DNA of 64,000 bases from Microcoleus vaginatus HSN003 (lineage in GTDB: Bacteria; Cyanobacteriota; Cyanobacteriia; Cyanobacteriales; Microcoleaceae). Both the position numbers and the translations under genes were made by a program. The stretch is from NCBI RefSeq assembly GCF_022701255.1, contig NZ_CP031705.1:620001-684000 (forward strand). The letters are read 5' to 3'. Positions 1 through 9,389 of the stretch are shown in pieces (within the stretch, counting starts at the first letter, position 1; every line of letters starts with the position of its first letter). The notes beneath the pieces were generated by a model that worked only from the letters and a program-made list of their open reading frames with translations, had not been told where the DNA came from and did not search any database.

Positions 1-2
1 TC

Positions 3-347
3 TCCCGCCACGGGTGGGTTGAGCGGGTGGCAATGAAACCAGAAATTTTGGTTCAGCTAGAAACAGCATCGCTGAGGCAGCGCGTTTTGCTGTTGGCTAA
101 ACACGGTTTGTGGTACGAAACTCTCACAGAATTAGTTGCACTGCGCGGCAAACTGTTGAGCCAATTACAGGCAGCTAATTTAGAGGAGAGGCTGCTAATT
201 TATGCTGAAAATGACTTGCGGTATGAAGCGCTAGCAGAGCTATCTGGATTTGAAAAAATATCATCTCTGGCGACTTTGGATGCTGACTGGGAGGCTTTAT
301 TACAGCATCCGTTTGTGCGCTTGCACGGGATAGTTTCACCACCGTAA
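3..347 (+). CDS. DUF928 family protein, C-terminal part (cut by left edge)
   Basis: The reading frame is open from the left edge, so the gene starts outside the window; an internal GTG at 27 is probably not the real start. The visible part runs through a GWVERVAMKPE segment into leucine-rich helices (LRQRVLLLAKHGLWYETL, then a second similar helix pair) and ends with a DADWEALLQHPFV motif. I recognise this as the C-terminal helical part of the cyanobacterial DUF928 family, whose function is unknown. In cyanobacteria DUF928 genes often sit beside TPR-CHAT and CHASE2-CHAT genes, as here: the LamG-TPR-CHAT gene follows 111 bp downstream on the same strand. The two internal segments resemble each other, which suggests a duplicated helical hairpin. 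Family assignment is from motif memory, not a search. Confidence 0.7.
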   Translation, partial: SRHGWVERVAMKPEILVQLETASLRQRVLLLAKHGLWYETLTELVALRGKLLSQLQAANLEERLLIYAENDLRYEALAELSGFEKISSLATLDADWEALLQHPFVRLHGIVSPP

Positions 348-445
348 CACGCAAGATGCCTGTTCCACAAAGAGTAAGTTTTTTTGTGGGCCTTTTCTTA
401 GCCCGCCCATCAGGAACAGGCAAGATGCCTGTTCCACAAAAATGA
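348..445. repeat. Partial family B palindromic repeat
   Basis: Two copies of the string AAGATGCCTGTTCCACAAA (starting near 352 and 423) flank a segment reading GTGGGCC...GCCCGCCCAT. Together they form a nested palindromic unit in the short spacer before the LamG-TPR-CHAT gene. The same unit recurs near 31.5, 42.7, 52.3 and 54.7 kb. This copy lacks the CACCATTCTCA-like ends seen in the longer copies. Confidence 0.7.
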
Positions 446-458
446 AGTCAACTAAGCC

Positions 459-3400
459 ATGAAAGACTCGATATTAAGCGTCTACAATACTTTCAATACA
501 GAGCCGATCGCCCATTGGTCATTTGATGAAGCAGGCAACTTGGCGAGCGATCGTCCCGAGATCCCTCCGGCGAACCTAATTGACAGCGTTTCCCGTGCTG
601 TTGAACCATCACAAAACGGGCCGCCGGAAAGTTTGTTGCTGACAGGAGGTTACGTTACTTTTCCAGTAACTCCTTTACTGGATATCGGCACGGAAGACTT
701 TTCTATTTGTGCCTGGATTCGCACGGGAGATGCCGGAATTGCTAAAATTATCGAGAAGCGAGTTGAAAATTCCGGCCCCAGGCAAGGCTGGTCTTTGTTT
801 ATTTATCAAGGCAAAATTAACCTGCAAATAGCGGATGCAAAAAATTGGCTAAACTGTGGTGGCGACTATCATGAAAAAATTGATACTTTCCCTGTTGTTA
901 GCGACGAGCGATGGCATCATGTTGCAGTAACAGTCGATCGCGATCGCATGAATGGCGGGCGCTGGTATGTCGATGGCAAGGAAGTAGGTTGGCGGTTCAG
1001 ACCAATAGACCAACAAGGTTCTCTCAGCAATAATAGGCTCCTAACTCTTGGCAGGCGATCGGACGATTTTGGCGGTATTTTTCGGGGCAATATTGCAGAT
1101 ATTCGGCTATACAAAAGGGTGCTGTTGGCAGCCGAGGTGCAGTCGATATATCGAGCAATTCAGTCTCCTATTAATAATAAAATTGTTGTTCCCGATCGAA
1201 TTATGAAAAGAGCAGCAAGACAGCCCCGCGAGAAAGATTCCTCCTGGGACAGTGCTAATACTTCCCTGGAAAGATACTCGCAGGCGATCGAATACTATCA
1301 GCAGTCGCTAAATATTCATAAAAACAGTGGTAACCGCTACGGAGAAGCGAACTCTCTGAACAATCTAGGCGAAATTTACAGTTTGCTGGGGGAATACTCG
1401 CAAGCAATTCACTGTTACCAGCAGTCGCTAAATATTCAGCGAGACATCGGCAACCGCAGTGGAGAAGCTGCTTCCCTAAACGCTTTGGGAAATATTTACG
1501 ATGCCCTGGGGGAATACTTGCAAGCAATTGACTGTTACCAACAGTCGCTAAATATTGAGCGAGAAACCAACAACCGTCACGGAGAAGCTAGTTCTTGGCG
1601 CGATTTGGGGAGTGCATATTATTCCCTGGGGGAATACTTGCAAGCAATTGAGTGCCAGCAGCAGTCCCTAGATATGGCGCGAAAAATCAACTCTAAGCAT
1701 AGAGAAGTGAACTCCTTGAACGCTTTGGGCCGTACATACGTTTCCCTGGGGCAGTATCAACGGGCGATCGAATACTCTCAAGAGTCTTTGAATCTTGCCC
1801 AGAAAATCGACAACCGCTATGGGGAAGCGAATTCCTTGGTGACTCTGGGCAATGCTTACAGTAATTTGGGGAATTACTTGCGGGCGATCGAATTCTACAA
1901 ACAGTCCTTAGATATTCAGCAGGAAATGGGCGATCGCTCTGGGCAAGCGACTTCCTGGCGAAATCTTGGCAATGCTTACCGCTGTTTGGGGCAGTGCCAA
2001 CGGGCGATCGCATACAGCCAGCAGAGTTTAACGATCGCGCGATCGATCGGCGAAAGGGCGTCAGAAGGGGCAATTCTCAACAATTTAGGACTAGCTTTCT
2101 TTGACTCTGGACAGTTTACAGAAGCTGAAACAGTCCTCCGCAATGCGATTCAAATTTGGGAATCGCTTCGAGGAAGATTGGGCAAAAACGATAACTTTAA
2201 AGTATCTATTTTTGAAACCCAAGCAGCAACTTACCGCCACCTGGAAAAAGCCCTGCTCGCCCAGTCAAAAACAGAACAGGCGCTGGAAATTTCCGAGCGG
2301 GGGCGGGCGCGGGCTTTTGTGGAGTTACTGACTGCTCGGTTATCTGCTAATTCTGATGCGATACCCAATATTAAGACACCTACGATCGAGCAAATTAAAC
2401 AAATTGCTAAAGCACAAAAGGCAACTTGTGTCGAATATTCTATTTCTTTTTTAGAAGAACTTTTTATTTGGGTAATTCAGCCGACGGGCGAAATTGCATT
2501 TCGCCAAGTTGACCTCAACTATCAACATACTCCGCTCAAAGACTTGGTTCCCGACTCTCGCGAGGCGATCGGCATCAGGAATCGCGACTTCAATCCCACT
2601 CTAAAAATTGACCCAGGCGATTTAGTTAAACTCCACGACGATGCCCCTAATTGGGAACCTTGGCAAGTCATATCTGTTGACGAAACACACAGCATTCTCT
2701 CGCTCTGGCAATCCTCTTGGCCTGCAGGCTTGACTATTCCCAGACCTAGGATTGATGTAACAGCAAAAGTGCAATCGAGTCGCACCAATCACCCGCGCTT
2801 GCAAAAACTCCATCAACTGTTAATCGAACCGATTGCTGATTTGTTGCCGACAGATCCACAAGCCAGGATTATCTTTATTCCTCAAGGCGAACTGTTTTTC
2901 GTTCCCTTTCCGGCCTTGCAAGATGCTGCGGGAAAATTCTTAATTGAAAAACATACTATTCTGACTGCTCCTTCGATTCAAATTCTGGAATTAACCAGCC
3001 AAAAACGACAAGAGATTTCTGATTGGGCTGGGGACATTCTAGTAGTAGGAAATCCGACTATGCCCGAAGTTGCTCTAGTACCGGGAAAACCCCCGCAGCA
3101 GTTATCTGCTTTGCCGCATTCAGAAACCGAAGCTAACGCGATCGCCCAATTGTTCCAAACTCAAGCCCTGACGGGCAATTCGGCTACCAAAGCTGCTGTA
3201 CTTCAGCGGTTGCCAAACGCCCACATTGTCCATTTTGCCACCCACGGATTGCTCGATAACATTCGCGGGCTCGGCAGTGCGATCGCCCTTGCACCCGATC
3301 GCGCCGATAGCGGTTTGCTGACTGCTGAGGAAATTTTGAACCTGCACCTCAACGCGGATTTGGTAGTTTTGAGCGCGTGCAATACCGGCATGGGGCGGAT

Positions 3401-3641
3401 TACCGGCGACGGCGTTATCGGTTTGTCTCGCGCTTTAATTTCGGCTGGTACGCCTAGTGTGATTGTGTCTTTGTGGGCGGTGCCGGATGCTCCTACAGCC
3501 GATTTGATGGTGAAATTTTATCAAAATCTCGATCGAACAGGCAACAAAGCTCAAGCCCTGCGAAACGCCATGCTGGAGACAATGCAGCAGCATCCAAATC
3601 CCAGAGATTGGGCGGCTTTCACACTGATCGGCGAAACATAA
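459..3641 (+). CDS. LamG-TPR-CHAT protein
   Basis: 1060 residues in three parts. Residues about 15-235 form a LamG/concanavalin-like jelly roll (IAHWSFDEAGN at the start, FSICAWIRTGD and RWHHVAVTVDRD strands, ending ADIRLYKRVL). Residues about 265-620 hold roughly eight 40-residue TPRs of the NLGNAY..LGEY..AIE.YQQSL type. Residues about 780-1060 form a CHAT domain, a caspase-like fold. The expected dyad is present: His929 in HFATHG and Cys974 in LSACNTG. There is no signal peptide or membrane segment, so it is probably cytoplasmic. In family terms the TPRs would sense or bind a partner, the LamG part would bind a ligand, and CHAT would cleave a protein. No substrate can be named. DUF928 lies upstream on the same strand, and a second CHAT protein is encoded at 5900-8215. 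Confidence 0.9.
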   Translation: MKDSILSVYNTFNTEPIAHWSFDEAGNLASDRPEIPPANLIDSVSRAVEPSQNGPPESLLLTGGYVTFPVTPLLDIGTEDFSICAWIRTGDAGIAKIIEKRVENSGPRQGWSLFIYQGKINLQIADAKNWLNCGGDYHEKIDTFPVVSDERWHHVAVTVDRDRMNGGRWYVDGKEVGWRFRPIDQQGSLSNNRLLTLGRRSDDFGGIFRGNIADIRLYKRVLLAAEVQSIYRAIQSPINNKIVVPDRIMKRAARQPREKDSSWDSANTSLERYSQAIEYYQQSLNIHKNSGNRYGEANSLNNLGEIYSLLGEYSQAIHCYQQSLNIQRDIGNRSGEAASLNALGNIYDALGEYLQAIDCYQQSLNIERETNNRHGEASSWRDLGSAYYSLGEYLQAIECQQQSLDMARKINSKHREVNSLNALGRTYVSLGQYQRAIEYSQESLNLAQKIDNRYGEANSLVTLGNAYSNLGNYLRAIEFYKQSLDIQQEMGDRSGQATSWRNLGNAYRCLGQCQRAIAYSQQSLTIARSIGERASEGAILNNLGLAFFDSGQFTEAETVLRNAIQIWESLRGRLGKNDNFKVSIFETQAATYRHLEKALLAQSKTEQALEISERGRARAFVELLTARLSANSDAIPNIKTPTIEQIKQIAKAQKATCVEYSISFLEELFIWVIQPTGEIAFRQVDLNYQHTPLKDLVPDSREAIGIRNRDFNPTLKIDPGDLVKLHDDAPNWEPWQVISVDETHSILSLWQSSWPAGLTIPRPRIDVTAKVQSSRTNHPRLQKLHQLLIEPIADLLPTDPQARIIFIPQGELFFVPFPALQDAAGKFLIEKHTILTAPSIQILELTSQKRQEISDWAGDILVVGNPTMPEVALVPGKPPQQLSALPHSETEANAIAQLFQTQALTGNSATKAAVLQRLPNAHIVHFATHGLLDNIRGLGSAIALAPDRADSGLLTAEEILNLHLNADLVVLSACNTGMGRITGDGVIGLSRALISAGTPSVIVSLWAVPDAPTADLMVKFYQNLDRTGNKAQALRNAMLETMQQHPNPRDWAAFTLIGET

Positions 3642-4059
3642 TTGATTAAATTTTGTAAACAATTGCCAAAACTGCGAAAAAATTAGTCTTTTGGCTGAAA
3701 GCTCCACAGAAACTCGATCGCGCCAGGAGCGATAAGTCATGTGTCGATTTAATTTCTTCAAAAAAGTCACGCTTGCGATCGAAATCGGGGCAACTACGGG
3801 GGGACTGCCCCTACTGCACAAACTTTAGTCCACTCCTAGCGGACTAAACAATAAAGACTGTTTTCATACACTTGCTCGCTTTCCTAACTTTGCACCATTA
3901 ATATCGTTTCCGGTTGCATCGGAATAATAAAATCGAGTCAACAGTTAACACTCAACCATTCCGTTTTTCGCTCCCGAGTCAACAGTCAACAGTCAACAGT
4001 CAACAGTCAACAATCATTCCGGTACAACCGGAATTGATATAACAATAAACTCAAAGATT
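3642..4059. other. Intergenic region with family A repeat
   Basis: 418 bp between the CHAT gene and the first response regulator. It holds a small hairpin (TTTAGTCC at 3824-3831 with GGACTAAA at 3841-3848) and one complete family A repeat (listed separately) ending about 20 bp before the regulator's start codon. No gene was seen. Confidence 0.7.
3899..4041. repeat. Family A repeat element, copy 1 (AGTCAAC heptads)
   Basis: The left end reads ATATCGTTTCCGGTTGCA and the right end has the inverse form (ACAACCGGAATTGATAT), so the unit has imperfect terminal inverted repeats of about 20 bp. The middle holds AGTCAAC heptads in tandem (about 3978-4010). Roughly the first 80 bp are nearly identical to the copy at 33369, with only a few base changes. 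The heptad resembles the short tandemly repeated repetitive (STRR) sequences known in filamentous cyanobacteria. Confidence 0.75.
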
Positions 4060-4788
4060 ATGACAATATCTGCCGATCAAAAAGCCAAAATTCTGGTTGT
4101 AGAAGACGACGACTCTATCCGCAGTCTCATCTACCGCTTTCTGAATCAAACATATCAAGTACAATTTGCCGCAGACGGCAAAACTGCTCTCGAAATTTTT
4201 GAAGAATTTAACCCAGTTCTTGTCATTTTGGATTGGAATTTGCCCGATACTACTGGCTATCAACTTTGCCAAGAAATGCAGAAGCGCACTAATGTTTTAG
4301 TCGCGATTCTCAGCAGCCGCACCGCCCAAGAAGATCGCATTAAAATCATGAAAGCAGGTGCCGATGATTTTATGTGCAAACCCTTCTGTCTTGAAGAATT
4401 GGCAGTTAGAGTAGAAGTCTTGTTGAGGCGGGCGAGATCCGTCAATCCGCCCAACCTTGTCTTCGGCCAATTAGCGATCGATTTACTGAGTAGGGAGGTG
4501 AGATTGAAGGAGCAACTTCTAACCCTGACAGCCTTAGAATTTGAAATATTGTGTTTTTTGGCAACTCATTCGGGTAAAGCTTGCAGCCGCCAACAGCTAA
4601 TCGAAAAAGTTTGGGGGTGGAAATCCAATTATGGAGCAGAAGAGCGAGTGGTGGACGTGCATATCGGCCAAATTCGCAGGAAAATGGCTAAAGTTGATGC
4701 CGCTGTTCCGAATTTTATTCAAACTGTTCGGGGATACGGTTACACTTTCGCTGCGAGCGCTCGCAGGGACAGGGTAGTTGGTAATTGA
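4060..4788 (+). CDS. OmpR/PhoB-family response regulator
   Basis: 242 residues. The receiver domain (about 8-125) has the acidic pair Asp16-Asp17 in VVEDDDS, phospho-acceptor Asp58 in VILDWNLPD, switch Ser85/Ser86 and Lys107 in CKPF, so it looks competent for phosphorylation. Residues about 135-235 form a winged-helix Trans_reg_C domain (LTALEFEILCFLATHSGKACSR, VVDVHIGQIRRKM, VRGYGYTF). It should be a DNA-binding transcription regulator driven by a histidine kinase, but no kinase gene lies in the window. A close duplicate follows at 5024. The ATG at 4060 fits the family's usual start. Confidence 0.93.
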   Translation: MTISADQKAKILVVEDDDSIRSLIYRFLNQTYQVQFAADGKTALEIFEEFNPVLVILDWNLPDTTGYQLCQEMQKRTNVLVAILSSRTAQEDRIKIMKAGADDFMCKPFCLEELAVRVEVLLRRARSVNPPNLVFGQLAIDLLSREVRLKEQLLTLTALEFEILCFLATHSGKACSRQQLIEKVWGWKSNYGAEERVVDVHIGQIRRKMAKVDAAVPNFIQTVRGYGYTFAASARRDRVVGN

Positions 4789-5023
4789 ACAATCATCATA
4801 ATTCCGACTGGTTCCTAGATAGAGCGCGCGAACCAGTTAATTCGCTATTGTCCCACCCCATACTCGTCTTTTTAAAGGGAGTAGGGGTTGAGTAGGGGGC
4901 AAGCTAAGGGCGCATCTACGGGGAAAAAAAACACGCCCTATAGGATATCGAGGGGCTAATCAAAAGACAGCATACTGCCTCGATTTTCTAAAGTTTGAAC
5001 CATTAACAAGAGAGTCAAAAATT

Positions 5024-5755
5024 ATGACGATATCTACCGAGCAAAATTCCAAAATTCTGGTTGTAGAGAGTGAGGCTCCCGTCCGTAATTTCATCGACGG
5101 CTATCTGAATCAGACATATCAAGTACAATCTGCTGCCGACGGAAAAACAGCTTTAGAAATCTTTGAGGAATTCAACCCAGTCCTCGTAATCGGGGATGGG
5201 AATTTGCCCGATAATATCGGCGTTAAACTTTGCGAAGAAATGCAGAAACGGAAGAATGTTTTTTTACTCGTGATTTTCAGCAGCGTTACAGGCGAAGAAG
5301 CTCGAATTAAAATTATCAAAGCAGGTGTTGATGATTTTATCGGCAAACCGTTCAGTTTTGAGGACTTGGCAGTTAGAATAGAAATCTTGTTGAGGGAGAT
5401 GAACACCGTCACTCCGCGCAATCTTGTCTTCGGTGAACTAGGGATCAATTTAATGAGTAGGGAGGTGAGATTGAAAGAGAAAACTTTAGCTCTGACCGCC
5501 TTAGAATTTCAACTCTTGTATTTTTTGGCAACTTATCCAGGTAAAGCCTGGAGCCGCCAACAGCTAACCGAAAAAGTTTGGGGATGGAAATGCAATGACC
5601 CACGAGACGAGCAAGTGGTTGACGTGTATATCCGTCTGATTCGCAGGAAAATGGCTAAAGTGGATTCGGCTGTTCCGAATTTTATTCAAACTACTCACGG
5701 ATACGGTTACACTTTCGCTCCGAGCGATCGCAATAACAAGCTAGTTTCTAAGTGA
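5024..5755 (+). CDS. Duplicated OmpR-family response regulator with altered acidic pocket
   Basis: 243 residues, co-linear with and strongly similar to the regulator at 4060 (same MTIS start, same TYQVQ.AADGKTALEIFEEFNPVLVI stretch, same winged helix), so this is a recent tandem duplication. The receiver has changed: the acidic pair EDDDS is now ESEAP (Asp16 to Ser, Asp17 to Glu) and the LDWNLPD loop is GDGNLPD. Asp58 and the switch Lys (GKPF) remain. The C-terminal winged helix is intact (VVDVYIRLIRRKM, THGYGYTF). I infer weakened or lost Mg-dependent phosphorylation with DNA binding retained. The 235-bp spacer upstream may carry its own promoter. Confidence 0.9.
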   Translation: MTISTEQNSKILVVESEAPVRNFIDGYLNQTYQVQSAADGKTALEIFEEFNPVLVIGDGNLPDNIGVKLCEEMQKRKNVFLLVIFSSVTGEEARIKIIKAGVDDFIGKPFSFEDLAVRIEILLREMNTVTPRNLVFGELGINLMSREVRLKEKTLALTALEFQLLYFLATYPGKAWSRQQLTEKVWGWKCNDPRDEQVVDVYIRLIRRKMAKVDSAVPNFIQTTHGYGYTFAPSDRNNKLVSK

Positions 5756-5899
5756 ATAGTCTGGGGAGCGTGAAGCATTTGGGCATAAAATCAAAGGTGG
5801 GAAACATGAATTGTCGCCCAAATGCTCCACCTCTACATCTCTCGAACGGCTGGAGATTATTTGTTGGCGATGTCCTCTAACGATTGCCAATTGATATTG

Positions 5900-8215
5900 T
5901 CATTTCGGCCGAAAAGTAAAAACGATCGCAATTAAACCCGCTGCTACCATTGCCAAAGCTGAGGGTACCAAAGGCAGCCACCAGCCCCCGATTAGCAAAA
6001 ACCAGCAAATCCCGCACGAAATCCCCGCAGATGCGATCGCTCCCGACACCACGTGCAGCCTGCGTCGGCTGACAATCGCGATCGCGCTACCAACTGCTGC
6101 CCAACCCACAATCCACAGCATTTGGGCCCATTCAGGAGCAATTTGCAGCAGCGGGCGCCGATCCAAAACAGCGCTGATAATTTGACTCGACATTTGCGCT
6201 TGAATTAATACCCCCGGCATTTTCTCAGAAGGTGATTCTCCCGCACTGTAGGGCGTCAAAAAATAATCTGGATTGGAAATCGGGGCAGTCACGCCAATAA
6301 AGATAATTCGGTCTTTTATCAAATTGGCATTGACTTTTTCTTCTAACAGTTCGGTCAGCATGACTCGGCGAACAAAATTTTTGGGTTGTCGGTAATTGAG
6401 TATTATTTGAAAACCGCGATCGTCCAAGTTTTGATAAGCGCCTGTACGGCCGTGAATCGGTGCAAAAACTGCATTACCCAGCCTGATCTTATCTCTGGGA
6501 AGAGATTCCGGTTGGATGCCTTTTGCTGCTAGGTAATGGAGGGCAGCCCTCGCGCTCAAAGAGTGTTCTGTAGTACAAGGATCGCTGCTGTGTGGCTGCA
6601 TAAACAGCAAGTGGCGGCGGAGAATGCCGTCGGCATCTGTCACCACATCGCTGAACCCGAGGCGCTCTTTTGGCAGTGCGGGCGGCGGTTTGATGCCGTA
6701 TTTGTTGGGTTTGCCGATTTCTTTGACGCTGCACAAACCAATTAAATTTCGATCGCCCTGAAAGCGAGCGGCTAATGCTGCATAACCGGGTTGTAAAGGG
6801 CGATCGCGGAAGATATCCAGGGCGATCGTTTGCGCCCCATCCTGTGCCAATTTTCCCACTGCTTTTGCGATCGTCGCATCCGGCAGTGGAAAGCCGTATT
6901 TGTTGATATCCATTTCCGTGGCTTCCACCACCAGCAAACGCGAGTCTGAGCTTTCAGCAGGACGCAGCCGCATCAGTTGGTCAAAAGCGTGCAATTCCAA
7001 TATCTGGAGCAAGCCCAGCGATCGCGCTCCCATGACAGAAACAGCAGCAGTTGCGATCGCCAACAGCCCGATCTGAAAGCGGCGCAGCCGAGATAAAGAT
7101 GGCGGATTGCTGACAGTTTCCGGCTCGGCTTTGTGCAGCAACTCTTGCCAAGTTGGCGGCTTGGAAGCCGGATTTTGACAAATAATCGGCAGCCAATCCG
7201 CGCCGGGAATTTCTGAGTCTAATTCTGCCAATCTTTGCCTCGCGAGGCGCACTGCCACATACAAAGATTCCCCCCTGCAAAAAGCTTGGAGAAAATACTT
7301 TAAAAAAGCTTGGGCAGCTCGATCGCACACCGGTTCCCGCATTACGATCGTTTGCGGGATGCCCAAATCTTCAAGCTGTCGCCCTATTCCCAATCCATCG
7401 CAGGAATTCAAAATAGCTAACTGCAAGCCGCTGCTAACCGCTAGCTTGAAACCGTGTGTCAGTTCTTCTACTGTTAAACTCTCGGTTTGATTGATATAAA
7501 ATTTACCCGAGCGACCGTCGCTGCGGGTGGAACTGTGTCCGGCAAAAAATAAGATATCCCAGCTTTTTTCCCAAAGCTGATCGCCGATTTGGCAGCGACT
7601 TGGTTCTACTAAAAAAGTAACTTCTGCGGAGGGCAATCCTGCAAGTAGAATTCGATCTTGCTCAATATCAATTTTTTGACTGTTTCCCAAAATTGCTAAT
7701 ATTTTTACGCAGCCTTTAGCGGGATTTCTGTTGGTGATAGTCGGTTTTTTATAAGTGGCGGGGCTCAAAGCTATTTCGGCTTTCGGGTAGCGCTCAAAAA
7801 TATCCCAACAGTACCAAGGCAGCCGCCGCAAATCCATGTCGTCAGTTTTGATTAAAAATCGAATCGTGTCCGACGGCATTAATTGTTCGAGCAATGTTTC
7901 TTTGAGTTTGCGAAACGGTTCGGAGTTGAGCCAGCTATTGATTTGCTGGCTTAACTGTTCCCGCAACAAGTGGCATTTGGACAACTGTTCTGCACGAGAG
8001 CCCATAATGCTAATTTCGATCGGCTTAATGCGGAAATCTCCCAAACTGCGGTAGGTTGACTGCCAGCGATCGTAGTGTTCCGCTATTTCTGGTTTCGGAG
8101 GCAGGAAGGCTTGGATTTCCACTGCGGGCCGATCTCCTTCCGCGCCGATTTCCAGAGAAACTCGCACCCCTTTTAGCAAGTTATCATCTAGCTTCAAAAC
8201 AACTAATTTCGGCAT
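5900..8215 (-). CDS. CHAT-CHASE2 membrane protein
   Basis: 771 residues from the ATG at 8215 (MPKLVVLKLDD, the usual start of this family; an earlier in-frame start at 8260 is less likely). Residues about 1-350 contain a CHAT caspase-like domain with His227 in FFAGHSST and Cys272 in ILNSCDG, so the dyad is intact. One membrane segment follows (about 380-400, LLAIATAAVSVMG), then a CHASE2 sensor (about 405-680; FDQLMRLRP, VVEATEMDINKYGFPLPDA, ALDIFRDRP, IIFIGVTAP), then three hydrophobic helices to the C-terminus. CHASE2 is normally an extracytoplasmic sensor, so a signal outside the membrane could control a cytoplasmic protease. It is the last gene of a minus-strand run with DUF1822 and a sigma-like gene. 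Confidence 0.9.
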   Translation of the reverse strand: MPKLVVLKLDDNLLKGVRVSLEIGAEGDRPAVEIQAFLPPKPEIAEHYDRWQSTYRSLGDFRIKPIEISIMGSRAEQLSKCHLLREQLSQQINSWLNSEPFRKLKETLLEQLMPSDTIRFLIKTDDMDLRRLPWYCWDIFERYPKAEIALSPATYKKPTITNRNPAKGCVKILAILGNSQKIDIEQDRILLAGLPSAEVTFLVEPSRCQIGDQLWEKSWDILFFAGHSSTRSDGRSGKFYINQTESLTVEELTHGFKLAVSSGLQLAILNSCDGLGIGRQLEDLGIPQTIVMREPVCDRAAQAFLKYFLQAFCRGESLYVAVRLARQRLAELDSEIPGADWLPIICQNPASKPPTWQELLHKAEPETVSNPPSLSRLRRFQIGLLAIATAAVSVMGARSLGLLQILELHAFDQLMRLRPAESSDSRLLVVEATEMDINKYGFPLPDATIAKAVGKLAQDGAQTIALDIFRDRPLQPGYAALAARFQGDRNLIGLCSVKEIGKPNKYGIKPPPALPKERLGFSDVVTDADGILRRHLLFMQPHSSDPCTTEHSLSARAALHYLAAKGIQPESLPRDKIRLGNAVFAPIHGRTGAYQNLDDRGFQIILNYRQPKNFVRRVMLTELLEEKVNANLIKDRIIFIGVTAPISNPDYFLTPYSAGESPSEKMPGVLIQAQMSSQIISAVLDRRPLLQIAPEWAQMLWIVGWAAVGSAIAIVSRRRLHVVSGAIASAGISCGICWFLLIGGWWLPLVPSALAMVAAGLIAIVFTFRPK

Positions 8216-8345
8216 TGCTAACAACTGATAAGCCCAGGCGCATCTAAATTTTACAGTCACAGCGCGATGAAATTATTGTGGGCTGGGCATCCTGCCCGCC
8301 CAAGTTCAATTTCCATGCTGAACAACTTATGGCAAGCGAGCCGCT

Positions 8346-9341
8346 TTAGGCGGCAAAATTCTCTGCAATACAGAGTTCTTTCAGTTTTACCACAACGCTG
8401 AAACATTCTCCGCGATCGGCGGCAAATTCTAGAGTCATGTAGCCGTTACCGCTGCCGGCGCAAGCTTCCATGACAGTTTTTCCCTCGCCGTCGATGACTT
8501 TCAGAGTCAGATTGAGCGGCAAGCTGTCTGCCCCGCCGGCGGGATGCACCTGTACTTTAATATTAGTTTCAGTATCGGTTTTTGGTTCGATCGCCACCAG
8601 CAAAGCTACCGCTGGGGCTGGTTTTATTACACCCCTCCAGAAATTAGGTTTTCCCTGAAAATAGTCGAGGGTTGCTGATGCTTTTTCCGAGATATCTGGT
8701 GTCAGATGGATTATCTTGCCCCGCACGACTGCGCTGCTGTAACGAAAAGCTAAATGAGGTTCTTTTGGCGCTAAAATATCTTCTACAGACTGCCAACCCG
8801 CCTCAAAAATATTGTGCACCCACTGACGCAGTTGTACAGTTTTTCGGCTGCGTTCCAGACAATCCAAATGTTGGAGAAATTTGTCAAAACTTTGCAATTT
8901 ATCAATAGCTAAATCGCCAGCGCTTGCAGTTTTCATAAATCCCAGCAAAGTAGCTTCTTGTCGCTTTATATCGATCTCAACTGCTACTAAACCAATGCGA
9001 TCGTCCGGTATTTCCAGCGGAATGTAACAAAACTTGCCAGACTTCAGAGGTCGGCATTCCAAATGACCGAGTTGAGTTAATTTCAAGTCGGCTGCATCGG
9101 TGTAAAGGCGCATGGCCGCGTTCCAACTGTCGCTGGCATTCAAGTCTGTGGGAATGTCCATCATTTCCATGTAATCTTTCACTGCACATACAGCTAAAGT
9201 GTTGAAATAAACTTGCTCTTTTTTTTCCGGGGATGTCACTCCGTCAAGATTTGAAAACTTCTGTGCCAGCCGCAGGGCTGCGGCGGTAATGGGCAGGGGA
9301 ATAGATTTTTCTCTGATATTTTCGGTGCTGTTATTCATCAC
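8346..9341 (-). CDS. DUF1822 family protein
   Basis: 331 residues. I recognise the cyanobacterial DUF1822 family from the N-terminal block (PLPITAAALRLAQKF, EQVYFNTLAVCAVKDYM) and the later YIPLEIPDDRIGLVAVEID segment. The C-terminal part looks like a beta-rich domain (VQVHPAGGADSLPLNLTLKV). No catalytic motif, signal peptide or membrane segment is visible and the function is unknown. The gene lies between the sigma-like gene (48 bp upstream) and the CHAT-CHASE2 gene (130 bp downstream), an order I believe is conserved in cyanobacteria, so it probably belongs to the same pathway. Confidence 0.8.
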   Translation of the reverse strand: MMNNSTENIREKSIPLPITAAALRLAQKFSNLDGVTSPEKKEQVYFNTLAVCAVKDYMEMMDIPTDLNASDSWNAAMRLYTDAADLKLTQLGHLECRPLKSGKFCYIPLEIPDDRIGLVAVEIDIKRQEATLLGFMKTASAGDLAIDKLQSFDKFLQHLDCLERSRKTVQLRQWVHNIFEAGWQSVEDILAPKEPHLAFRYSSAVVRGKIIHLTPDISEKASATLDYFQGKPNFWRGVIKPAPAVALLVAIEPKTDTETNIKVQVHPAGGADSLPLNLTLKVIDGEGKTVMEACAGSGNGYMTLEFAADRGECFSVVVKLKELCIAENFAA

Positions 9342-9389
9342 GGTTTTCCTTTTTGACAGATGTTTTTTAGGACAGGAGTTGTCCTGCCT

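Noticed and set aside
3978..4010. AGTCAAC tandem units as a CRISPR array
   Set aside because: Units are 7 bp with no unique spacers, so these are simple tandem heptads inside a repeat element.
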